Below the pieces are notes generated by a model. That model had not been told where the DNA came from and ran no database searches. It saw only the letters and a program-made list of their open reading frames with translations. From assembly GCF_028435365.1 (NCBI RefSeq), contig NZ_JAGTJJ010000050.1:1-64000 (forward strand): a DNA stretch of 64,000 nt, written 5' to 3'. A program made the translations under genes and the position numbers. The stretch is from Polyangium jinanense (lineage in GTDB: Bacteria; Myxococcota; Polyangia; Polyangiales; Polyangiaceae). Positions 17,668 to 25,504 of the stretch are shown here, piece after piece; position 1 is the first letter of the stretch; every line of letters begins with the position of its first letter.

Positions 17668-17693
17668 CACGCACGCCCGGAAAGGCGTGCGTG
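17668..17693 (+). terminator. Hairpin between the XPB-N-like gene and the antiporter pair
   Basis: Ten-base-pair perfect stem (cacgcacgcc / ggcgtgcgtg) with loop cggaaa, nine bases after the stop at 17659. No T tract follows. It probably marks the end of that transcript or attenuates read-through into the antiporter genes. Confidence 0.5.
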
Positions 17694-17732
17694 GTCGTGA
17701 GGCGCGGCGCGCAGCCGTGCTTTCCGGGAGGC

Positions 17733-19085
17733 ATGACGGCCGATCTGGCTGATACTCCAACGCCCATGCCCCCCGATCGGCTGCGAATCGTCATCGGCCT
17801 CGCGAGCGCGCTCGGGCTCGCCGTGCTCCTCGCGCAGCCGAAGGTGAAGGCGCTCGAGCAGCGCTTCGGCGTCACCGTCCTCATCTCCGCGGGCGTGCCG
17901 TTCCTTGCGATGGGCGCAGTCTTCTCGCTCGACAGCGTGGGCATCTTGACGCCGCAGGTCCTCATCGACCTCAAGCCCGCGTTCGAGTTTGGCCTCGGCT
18001 GGGTCGGGTTCATCGTGGGCTTGCACTTCGACGTGCGCAAACTCGACGCGCTGCCTGCGTCGCTCGGCCCCGTCATCGTGCTCGAGTCCGTCGTCCCGAT
18101 GCTCACGACCGCGGGCTTCTGCGCCATGGCGCTGCTCGGCATGGGTGTGCCGTGGGAGCGAAACGCCTTCGCGCGTGACGCCCTCGTGCTCGCGGCCTGC
18201 GCCGCGCCGAGCGCGCCGATCAGCATGGAGCTCTGGGAGCGCCGCGTCGGCCGCAAGGCCGCGCGCATGATCGACGAGATCACGAGCCTCGACGAGGTCA
18301 CGGGCCTCGCGCTCCTCGGCGTCGTTGCGATCCTCTTCCGCCCGGAGAACGACACGACACGCTGGGTCTTGCCGGCGTCGGCGTGGCTCCTCCTGACGCT
18401 CGGCCTCGGCGGCGTGCTCGGCATCCTCACGTACGTCCTCCTGCGCGGCGCGCGCAACGCGGCCGAGGAGCTCACGCTCCTGCTCGGCGCGGTCGCGCTC
18501 TCCGCGGGCGTCGCGGGCTACCTCGCGCTCAGCGTCCCCGTCGTCTGCGCGATCGCGGGCGCCTTGCTCGCGAACCTCCCGATCCGCGATCTCGAAGGTT
18601 TGAAGAAGACGCTCCTCGACGTCGAGCGCCCGATCTACCTGATCTTCCTTCTCGTCGTCGGCGCGACGTGGCGGCCGCTCGAGTGGCAGGGCTGGCTCCT
18701 CGCGACCGCGTTCGTCCTCGCGCGCGTCGCGGGCAAACGCCTCGGCGCGATCTGGTCGAAGCGCGTGGGCCCGAAGGAGCTGCCGAGCGCGCGCATGCTG
18801 GCGCTCGCGCTCGCGCCGCAGAGCCCGAGCGCCATCGTCCTCATGGTCAGCGCGGCGACGCTGTACCACGGCTACGGCCCCGAGCGCGTCCGCTGGGCCA
18901 TCAACGCCGTGATCATCGGCGGCGTGCTCACCGAGGTCGTGGTGCGGATGCTCGAGTGGCGGCGCCGGCGCACCGGCGTGGATCTCACCCCGATCCCGCC
19001 CACCCGCGTGCAGGCCCCGGAGGCGCCGAGGCCCCAGGTTGACGAAGCTCCGGTCATCACGACGACCCCGGAGGGCAGCGCGTGA
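17733..19085 (+). CDS. Cation/proton antiporter family membrane protein (first of pair)
   Basis: 450-residue polytopic membrane protein of the monovalent cation:proton antiporter type (CPA/KefB-like), with about 12 helices and an Asp/Glu-containing central region (ITSLDEVTGLALL). It probably exchanges Na+ or K+ for protons in the inner membrane. The N-terminal region looks shortened compared with the partner. The frame is open upstream, but the ATG at 17733 is the likely start, with GGGAGG just ahead; a second ATG at 17766 is possible. It overlaps the next antiporter gene by 4 bases (GTGA). It has a soluble Pro-rich C-terminal tail. Confidence 0.8.
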   Translation: MTADLADTPTPMPPDRLRIVIGLASALGLAVLLAQPKVKALEQRFGVTVLISAGVPFLAMGAVFSLDSVGILTPQVLIDLKPAFEFGLGWVGFIVGLHFDVRKLDALPASLGPVIVLESVVPMLTTAGFCAMALLGMGVPWERNAFARDALVLAACAAPSAPISMELWERRVGRKAARMIDEITSLDEVTGLALLGVVAILFRPENDTTRWVLPASAWLLLTLGLGGVLGILTYVLLRGARNAAEELTLLLGAVALSAGVAGYLALSVPVVCAIAGALLANLPIRDLEGLKKTLLDVERPIYLIFLLVVGATWRPLEWQGWLLATAFVLARVAGKRLGAIWSKRVGPKELPSARMLALALAPQSPSAIVLMVSAATLYHGYGPERVRWAINAVIIGGVLTEVVVRMLEWRRRRTGVDLTPIPPTRVQAPEAPRPQVDEAPVITTTPEGSA

Positions 19086-20452
19086 TCCGCGCAGCGCTCG
19101 TCCTCGCGCTCGTCGCCGGCATCTCCTTCGCCGCGCGCTCCTTCTTGCCCGCCGACGCCACGATCACGGGCTCGGGCGCGGCGCTCGCGTTTGGCTTTTT
19201 GCTGATCGCGGCGATGCAGACGGGGCACATCTTCCACGATCTCCGTTTGCCGCACCTCACGGGCTTCATCCTTTGCGGCGCGATCTTCGGCCCCGAGGTG
19301 CTCCGCCTCATCACGCCGTCGATGCTCGGCGACCTCACGCTGGTGAAGAAGGTCGCGGTCGGGCTCATCGCACTGAACGCCGGATGCGAGCTCAACTTCG
19401 CGCGCCTCCGCCCGAAGATCCGCAGCATCGGCCTCGTTTCGATCTTCGGCCTCCTCACCGAGTTCGTCCTTCTCTTCGGCCTCTTCGCGTTCGTCCTCAA
19501 GCGCATTGACTTCACCGCGGACATGACCTCGGCGCAGCGCCTCGCGGTCGCGCTCATCTGCGCCACCGTCCTCTGCGCGCTTTCGCCGGCCGTCGTGATG
19601 GGCATCCTCAAGGAGACGCGCGCGGTCGGCCCGCTCAGCGAGATGTGCCTCTCGATCGTGGTGCTCGCGGATCTCGCGGTCGTCATCGCCTTCTCGTTCA
19701 CCGAGTCCGTGGCGCGCGCCGTGTTCCCGCCCGAGGCTGCGGCAAGCGGCGCGGGCGGGCACTCGATTTTCGGCGCCCTCGCGGTGCACATCTTCGGCTC
19801 CATCGCGACCGGCATTGCCGTCGGCCTCATCTCGGCGCTCTACATTCGCCGTGTGGGCCAGCGCATCGGCCTCTTCGTTTTCGCCGTCCTCTTCGTCGTC
19901 GCCGAGATCGGCGGCGCCCTGCACCTCGACCCGCTGCTCGTTGGCCTCTCCGCGGGCCTCTTCCTGGAGAACATCAGCCCCGTCAGCGGCCACGAAGTCA
20001 TCCACGAGACCGAGGTCGCGGCGATGCCCACCTTTGCTGTCTTCTTCGCGGTCGTCGGCGCCGAGGTACACCTGCACGCCTTCTTCACGGTCGCGCCCTA
20101 TGCGGCCATGGCGGCGCTCACCCGCGCGGCGGGCATCTACGCCGGCGCGCGCTTCGGCGCTCGCGTCGCGAAGGTCGATCCCGAGGTCGCGGCCCGCATC
20201 CCCTTCGGCATGTTCCCGCAGGCCGGCGTCGCGATCGGCCTCGCGAACCTCGTCGCGAACTCGTTCAAGCCGTGGGGCCAGGCCGCATCCACGCTCATCC
20301 TCGGCACGATCGTCATCAACGAGATGCTCGGCCCCGTCCTCTTCCGCATCGCCCTCGCGCGCGCGGGTGAGATCAGCAAGAAGCGTGAAGCAAGCCTCCT
20401 CGATCTGCCCTCGCACGCCCCCACGCCTGAGGCCGACGTCGAGGCCACGTGA
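19082..20452 (+). CDS. Cation/proton antiporter (Kef/CPA2-type, second of pair)
   Basis: 456-residue CPA2-type antiporter with about 12-13 helices. Family features: MQTGHIFHDLRLPHLTGFILCGAIFGPEVL at the start of the transport core (the first 20 residues of which match the family pattern best), SPAVVMGILKETRA and a conserved FPQAGVAIGLANLV helix near the end. No RCK/TrkA-N domain is attached. The GTG start sits inside the stop of the preceding antiporter gene, so the two proteins are made together and may form a heterodimer, or serve as one transporter and one regulatory subunit. Ion specificity cannot be read from the sequence. Confidence 0.87.
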   Translation: MIRAALVLALVAGISFAARSFLPADATITGSGAALAFGFLLIAAMQTGHIFHDLRLPHLTGFILCGAIFGPEVLRLITPSMLGDLTLVKKVAVGLIALNAGCELNFARLRPKIRSIGLVSIFGLLTEFVLLFGLFAFVLKRIDFTADMTSAQRLAVALICATVLCALSPAVVMGILKETRAVGPLSEMCLSIVVLADLAVVIAFSFTESVARAVFPPEAAASGAGGHSIFGALAVHIFGSIATGIAVGLISALYIRRVGQRIGLFVFAVLFVVAEIGGALHLDPLLVGLSAGLFLENISPVSGHEVIHETEVAAMPTFAVFFAVVGAEVHLHAFFTVAPYAAMAALTRAAGIYAGARFGARVAKVDPEVAARIPFGMFPQAGVAIGLANLVANSFKPWGQAASTLILGTIVINEMLGPVLFRIALARAGEISKKREASLLDLPSHAPTPEADVEAT

Positions 20453-20518
20453 CGCGAAGCTCGCGCGCGTGGCCTTTGCGCCGGGCTTCCCTGTAACATC
20501 GCCGCCGGAGGACGAGAG

Positions 20519-21688
20519 GTGACGAGCGCATTCGATCCGGGGCCTTCGGGCGACACGTTCCCGTGCGGCCAGTGCGGCGCGAAGCTCGGCTACGACGCCG
20601 GCGCGCAGGCCATGAAGTGCCCTTATTGCGGCTTTCAGCAGGCCATCCCGCAGGCGACCGGGGGCCTCGTCCGCGAGATCCCGATCGAAGAGGGCATGCG
20701 CCTCGCCGCGCGTGGCTACGGCACGCCGGTCGCGCAGGTGAGCTGCCGCGAGTGCGGCGCGACGGTCAACGTCCCGCCGGGCGAGCAGACCGCGACGTGC
20801 ACGTTTTGCCGCTCCCACCAGGTCCTCGCGCAGGAGTCCGCGGGCACGGCGATCCGGCCCGAGTCCGTCGTCCCTTTCAAGGTCGACAAGAACAACGCGA
20901 ACCATCGCTTCGAAGAGTGGCTCGGCTCGCTCTGGTTCCGCCCGAACGACCTCAAGAAGATGGCCAAGGTCGAGGGGTTTGCCGGCGTGTACGTCCCTTA
21001 CTGGACGTTCGACGCGCGCGTCGACTCCTCGTGGACCGCCGAGGCCGGCTACCATTATTACGAGACCGAAACGTACACGGACGAGCAGGGCAACCGTCAG
21101 ACGCGGCAGGTGCAGAAGACGCGCTGGGAGCCGGCGCGTGGCCGTCGCACCGACGCCTTCGACGACGTGATCGTGTGCGCCTCGAAGGGCCTTCCCGAGA
21201 ACCTCGGGGATGACTTCCGCACCTTCAACACGCGCGAGCTCACGCCCTACCGACCCGAGTTCCTCGCCGGCTGGCGCGCCGAGTCCTACGCGATCGATCT
21301 CATGCCCGCGTGGCAAACGGGGCAAACCATCATGGCCTCCACCCAGCGGAGCCGCTGCGGGAGCGACGTTCCGGGCGACGAGCACAGGAACCTGCACGTC
21401 GACAACCACTTCTCGTACGTGACCTTCAAGCACGTGCTCTTGCCCGTGTGGATCGCGGCCTATCGGTACCAGGACAAGCCCTACCAGTTCCTCGTGAACG
21501 GACAGACCGGCGAGGTGATCGGCAAGGCGCCGTATTCGTTCTGGAAGATCTTCTTCTTCGTTCTCTTCCTGGTCGCCCTCGTCGTGGGCATCGCCGTCGT
21601 CGTGAAGGGCCAGAAGAGCGGTTCGTCGTCGGACGAGCGCACGCCGGCGACCTCGCCCGCGAAGGCCCCCTCGCGAAGCCGTCGCTAG
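20519..21688 (+). CDS. Zinc-ribbon protein with C-terminal membrane helix
   Basis: 389 residues. Two zinc ribbons at the N-terminus: C16-x2-C19 with C34-x2-C37, and C76-x2-C79 with C94-x2-C97. A central soluble domain follows with YVPYWTFDARVDSSW and a later HVLLPVWIAAYRYQ segment, characteristic of a bacterial family often labelled TFIIB-type zinc-ribbon or primosomal-protein-like without functional proof. One transmembrane helix lies near residues 338-362 (FWKIFFFVLFLVALVVGIAV), then a short Ser/Arg-rich tail. GTG start with GAGGACGAGAG just upstream. It lies 66 bases after the antiporter genes in the same direction and may share their transcript. Molecular role unknown. Confidence 0.8.
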   Translation: MTSAFDPGPSGDTFPCGQCGAKLGYDAGAQAMKCPYCGFQQAIPQATGGLVREIPIEEGMRLAARGYGTPVAQVSCRECGATVNVPPGEQTATCTFCRSHQVLAQESAGTAIRPESVVPFKVDKNNANHRFEEWLGSLWFRPNDLKKMAKVEGFAGVYVPYWTFDARVDSSWTAEAGYHYYETETYTDEQGNRQTRQVQKTRWEPARGRRTDAFDDVIVCASKGLPENLGDDFRTFNTRELTPYRPEFLAGWRAESYAIDLMPAWQTGQTIMASTQRSRCGSDVPGDEHRNLHVDNHFSYVTFKHVLLPVWIAAYRYQDKPYQFLVNGQTGEVIGKAPYSFWKIFFFVLFLVALVVGIAVVVKGQKSGSSSDERTPATSPAKAPSRSRR

Positions 21689-21759
21689 GTTCTTCTCTCC
21701 GCACCTCTGGCCGCGCTCGCCGCTTGCAATCGCGGGCCGACGGGGCACGCTCTCCGGCC

Positions 21760-23178
21760 ATGCGATCGATCCGTCCGCCCCTTCGAAAGCGCCGCGCGCG
21801 AGCCGCGGTGCTCCTCGCCTCTGCGCTCGCGTTCGCCGCGCCGCTCGCTTCGCCCTCGTTCGTCGCGACTGCTCGTGCCGAGCAGAAGGCCGAGATCAAG
21901 GTCCCGTTCGAGAAGTACACGCTGCCGAACGGCCTCACGGTGATCCTGCACGAGGATCACGCGCTGCCGCTCGTCGTGGTGAACACGATGGTGAAGGTGG
22001 GCTCGCGCTTCGAGGAGCCGAAGCGCACGGGCTTCGCGCACCTCTTCGAGCACCTCATGTTCATGGGCACGCGCCGCGCGCCGCCCAAGATGTTCGACAC
22101 GTGGATGGAGTCCGAGGGCGGCTGGAACAACGCGTGGACCAGCGAGGACCGCACGGACTACTTCGACGTCGGCCCTGCGCACACGCTGAAGCTCTTGCTC
22201 TGGCTCGAGGCCGATCGCTTCTCCTCGCTCGCCGACGAGATGACGAAGGAAAAACTCGACGTCCAGCGCGAGGTCGTGCGCAACGAGCGACGCCAGCGCA
22301 CGGAGAACGAGCCTTACGGCAAGGTCGAGTTGCGCCTCCCCGAGCTGCTCTTCCCCGCGGATCATCCCTACCACCACCCGGTGATCGGCTCGCACGAGGA
22401 CCTGCAGGCCGCGACCGTGGACGACGTGAAGGGCTTCTTCAAGCGCTGGTACGTTCCGAACAACGCCTCGCTCGTGGTCGCGGGGGACTTCTCGCCGGCC
22501 GAGATCAAGCCGGTCATCGAGAAGTGGTTCGGCTCGATCCCGTCCTCGCCCGTGCCCGCGGCGCCCCCGGCGAAGCCCGTGAAGCTCGACAAGGTCGTGC
22601 GCGACACGCTCACGGACAAGGTGGAGCTCGGCAAGGTCGTGATGGCGTGGCACAGCCCCGCGCGGTACGCGCCCGGCGACGCGGAGCTCGACCTGCTCAG
22701 CGTAATCCTCACCGACGGCAAGGCGAGCCGGCTCTACAAGGCGCTCGTCTACGACAAGGCGATCGCGCAGGAGGTCTCGGCCTACCAAGCGTCCGGAGAT
22801 CTCGGCTCGTACTTCCTCGTCGAGGCCATCGCGCGCCCCGGCGTGACCCTCGCCCAGCTCGAAGCCGCGATCGACGAGGAGATGAAGAAGATCACGAACG
22901 AGGCCGTGAGCGCGGCGGAGATCGCGCGCGCAAAAAACCAGTTCGAGACGAGCTTCGTCTCGCGGCTGCAGTCGGTCACCGCGCGCGCTTCCATGCTGAA
23001 CCAGTACGAGACGTACGTCGGGGATCCGGGCTTCGCCGAGAAGGATCTCGCGCGCTACCGCGGCGTCACGCCGGAGTCGCTCCAGCGAATCGTGAAGAGC
23101 CACCTCGACCCGAACGGCCGCGTGATCATCCACGTGGAGCCCGAAAAGAAGACGAACGGCGCCGGAGGTGCCCCGTGA
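21760..23178 (+). CDS. M16 family zinc metallopeptidase, catalytic subunit
   Basis: 472-residue secreted peptidase of the pitrilysin/processing-peptidase family. Signal peptide: basic start, hydrophobic core to about residue 32, ATARA-EQ cleavage. Inverted zinc motif H94-L-F-E97-H98, with downstream Glu ligand candidates E171/E176 in EVVRNERR. A second M16 domain occupies the C-terminal half. The frame is open upstream; the ATG at 21760 is chosen for the signal peptide. Its stop overlaps the GTG of the next gene by 4 bases, and that gene encodes a zinc-site-degenerate partner. Active M16B enzymes commonly pair with such subunits. It is likely an envelope enzyme degrading peptides or misfolded proteins. 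Confidence 0.92.
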   Translation: MRSIRPPLRKRRARAAVLLASALAFAAPLASPSFVATARAEQKAEIKVPFEKYTLPNGLTVILHEDHALPLVVVNTMVKVGSRFEEPKRTGFAHLFEHLMFMGTRRAPPKMFDTWMESEGGWNNAWTSEDRTDYFDVGPAHTLKLLLWLEADRFSSLADEMTKEKLDVQREVVRNERRQRTENEPYGKVELRLPELLFPADHPYHHPVIGSHEDLQAATVDDVKGFFKRWYVPNNASLVVAGDFSPAEIKPVIEKWFGSIPSSPVPAAPPAKPVKLDKVVRDTLTDKVELGKVVMAWHSPARYAPGDAELDLLSVILTDGKASRLYKALVYDKAIAQEVSAYQASGDLGSYFLVEAIARPGVTLAQLEAAIDEEMKKITNEAVSAAEIARAKNQFETSFVSRLQSVTARASMLNQYETYVGDPGFAEKDLARYRGVTPESLQRIVKSHLDPNGRVIIHVEPEKKTNGAGGAP

Positions 23179-24779
23179 GGTTTGCCAAGAAGTCGGCCTT
23201 GCTCTCGCTCGCCGCGGTGACGGCGCTCGCCGCGTGCGGCGCCGAGCCGCAGGTTCAGCCGGCCGATCCGACGACGAAGGAAACGACCCCGCCCGTCGCC
23301 GAGACGAAGCCAGCGGCATCCGCGGTGGACCTGCTCGGCCCGAAGCCGGAGCTTCCGCCGAGCCGTCCGTTCACACCTCCCGCCGTCGAGACGTTCACGA
23401 CCAAGAACGGCCTCTCGGTCTGGCTCGTGGAGAAACACGGCTTGCCGCTCGTGTCGGCGGTGCTCGTCGTGCGCGGCGGGTCCTCGGCCGATCCGGCGAA
23501 CCAGCCCGGCCTGATGCACATCACGACCGACATGCTCGACGAGGGCGCCGGCAAGCGCAGCGCCGTCGAGGTGTCGAGCGGCATCAACGACCTCGGCGCG
23601 ACGCTCGCGCTCGGCACGAGCGCCGACGCGAGCGTCGTTTCGCTCACGGTGCTGAAGAACAACTTCAACGCGGCGTTCGGCATCTTCTCCGATGTCGTCG
23701 CGCGGCCGCACTTCGACGCGAAGGAGTGGAAGCGCGTCTCGGAGCTCTGGCAGAACAACCTGAAGAAGCGGTCCGACGAGCCGATGAGCGTCTCGCGCGT
23801 GATCAACGCCGCGGTGCTCTTCGGCCCGGACACGCCCTACGGCCACCCCGCCGATGGCTCGCTCGAAGCGGCGGCGAAGCTCGATCTGCCCACCGTGAAG
23901 CGCTTCTACACGGAGAGCTTCCGCCCCGATCGCGCGGTGCTCGTCGTGGCCGGCGACATCTCCCGCAAGGAGGTGACGGACATCGTCGACGCGCAGCTCG
24001 GCGCCTGGAAAGCGCCGCCCGCGAAAGCCGCGCCGAAGCAGGCGGACTTCCCGGGCCCGCGCGCTGCTTCGGCGCGCCCGAAGCTCGTGCTCGTCGATCG
24101 GCCCGGCGCCCCGCAGTCCGTCATCGCGGTCGTGCGCGATGGCGTGGCCGCGAACGATCCCACGCTGCCGCGGCTCGAGCTCATCAACACGGCGCTCGGC
24201 GGCTCGTTCACGTCGCGGCTCAACATGAACCTGCGCGAGGAGCATCACTGGGCGTACGGCGCGGGCTCGACGTTCCAGGAGAGCCGCAACAAGGGCGGGT
24301 TCTGGGCCATCGCCTCGGTCGAGACGCCCGCGACGGGCGTCGCGTTGAAGGAGATGCTGAGCGAGCTGACGAAGATGGCGGCTTCCGGGCCGACGGCGGA
24401 GGAGCTGGAGAAGGCGAAGGCGCAGGATCGCGCCGACCTCATGCAGACCTACGAGACCGTGAGCGGCACGGCGCGCAGGCTCGCGACACTGGCGCGGCTC
24501 GGGCTCTCGCCGTCGCACGACAGCGAGGCGACCCGCGCGCGGCAGAGCGCGACGCTCACGGAGGTCACGGCGCTCGCGAAGACGCACGTGGATCCGGCGT
24601 CGGCGACGGTGATCGTGGTGGGCCCGCGCGATGCGGTCGGCCCGCAACTCGCGACGCTCAGCCTCGGCGAACCCGAGCTCTGGGATCCGGAGGGCAAGCC
24701 GGCGAATGCGGCGGCGAAGCCCGCGGACAAACCGGCCGCGAAGGCCGCGGACAAGCCGGCACCGAAGAAGGGCAAGTAG
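23175..24779 (+). CDS. M16 family non-catalytic partner, lipoprotein
   Basis: 534 residues. A lipoprotein signal ends at C21 (TALAAC). Two M16 domains follow, but the position of the zinc motif reads H115-I-T-T-D119, so the catalytic Glu and second His are missing. The C-terminal M16 domain keeps the Arg/Tyr pair (NLREEHHWAYG) that in paired M16 enzymes helps bind substrate in the partner's active site. The tail is Ala/Lys/Pro-rich. The GTG start overlaps the catalytic subunit's stop, so one-to-one synthesis is likely. Inference: a membrane-tethered heterodimeric M16 peptidase. Confidence 0.9.
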   Translation: MRFAKKSALLSLAAVTALAACGAEPQVQPADPTTKETTPPVAETKPAASAVDLLGPKPELPPSRPFTPPAVETFTTKNGLSVWLVEKHGLPLVSAVLVVRGGSSADPANQPGLMHITTDMLDEGAGKRSAVEVSSGINDLGATLALGTSADASVVSLTVLKNNFNAAFGIFSDVVARPHFDAKEWKRVSELWQNNLKKRSDEPMSVSRVINAAVLFGPDTPYGHPADGSLEAAAKLDLPTVKRFYTESFRPDRAVLVVAGDISRKEVTDIVDAQLGAWKAPPAKAAPKQADFPGPRAASARPKLVLVDRPGAPQSVIAVVRDGVAANDPTLPRLELINTALGGSFTSRLNMNLREEHHWAYGAGSTFQESRNKGGFWAIASVETPATGVALKEMLSELTKMAASGPTAEELEKAKAQDRADLMQTYETVSGTARRLATLARLGLSPSHDSEATRARQSATLTEVTALAKTHVDPASATVIVVGPRDAVGPQLATLSLGEPELWDPEGKPANAAAKPADKPAAKAADKPAPKKGK

Positions 24780-24800
24780 AAGGCGCTGGGTGGGGAGAGG

Positions 24801-24838
24801 AAAGGCCCGGTCGACGTGGTGTCGGCCGGGCCTTTTTC
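24801..24838. terminator. Intrinsic terminator between convergent genes
   Basis: Ten-base-pair stem aaaggcccgg (24801-24810) / ccgggccttt (24826-24835) followed by TTT on the + strand and preceded by A residues, so it can work in both directions. It sits between the M16 lipoprotein stop (24779) and the opposing lipoprotein stop (24841). This is the clearest intrinsic terminator in the window. Confidence 0.85.
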
Positions 24839-24840
24839 GT

Positions 24841-25452
24841 TCACGGCACGGTCGGGACGAAGTCGACCGGGCTTGTCGGGGCGCCGTTGTGCAGGACGCC
24901 GTTGCCGAACCAGTACACGAAGCGCGGCTGCGGCACGCCGTCGATGAGGACTTCGAGGCGGAGGATCGCGCCGGGCGTCGTGCTGATCTCGAGCGCGTCG
25001 TAGTCCACGCCCGTATCGACGTGCAGATCGACCGTCCCCGCGGCTTCATTGATGTTCACGTGGTCGGCGCCTTCGAGATCGTCCGTCGTGATGGCGTCGA
25101 TCGTCGAGCTCGTGTCGACCGACATGAAGATGTCCATCGGGCAAACCGCGCCGGAGAAGCTCGTGTCGCAGGTCGTCCAGACCCGGTACACGCCGCTCGA
25201 GTAGTACTCGACGAACACCCCCACGCCGTCGCCCGGGACCGCGTCGAGCTGGACATCGGTCTCGATGCTCATCTCCATCGGCACCTCCGAGGGCCGCGGG
25301 CCGTCGTCGATGATCACCGTATCGTCATCGTCGTCGTCGACGATGATGCATCCCGTCGTGGTGCTCCCCAGGCCGACGCAGGCGACGAGCCCGAGAACGG
25401 CCGGCCACACCGTCAGTGAACCAAGCTTCACGTTGCGTAGAAAAGAAGGCAT
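24841..25452 (-). CDS. Small lipoprotein with poly-Asp segment, function unknown
   Basis: 203 residues. A lipoprotein signal with lipobox TTGC is followed directly by II and a run of Asp (VDDDDDDTVIIDD), which would put a strongly acidic patch at the membrane surface. The remainder is a beta-rich domain (VEYYSSGVYRVWTTCD; GAILRLEVLIDGVPQPRFVYW) without a recognised family. The reading frame stays open far upstream because it lies opposite a Ser-Arg-Pro repeat gene; the ATG at 25452 gives a complete signal peptide and is the credible start. It follows the DUF6600-like gene by 52 bases in the same direction. Confidence 0.75.
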   Translation of the reverse strand: MPSFLRNVKLGSLTVWPAVLGLVACVGLGSTTTGCIIVDDDDDDTVIIDDGPRPSEVPMEMSIETDVQLDAVPGDGVGVFVEYYSSGVYRVWTTCDTSFSGAVCPMDIFMSVDTSSTIDAITTDDLEGADHVNINEAAGTVDLHVDTGVDYDALEISTTPGAILRLEVLIDGVPQPRFVYWFGNGVLHNGAPTSPVDFVPTVP

Positions 25453-25504
25453 CGGGCGTGCTCCTGTTCGGCGGTTTCGCAAGAGACGGGCCAAGATCAG
25501 CGGG

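Noticed and set aside
18872..21748. 958-codon open frame on the - strand
   Set aside because: Antisense to the antiporters and zinc-ribbon gene. No domain; typical shadow of GC-rich genes.
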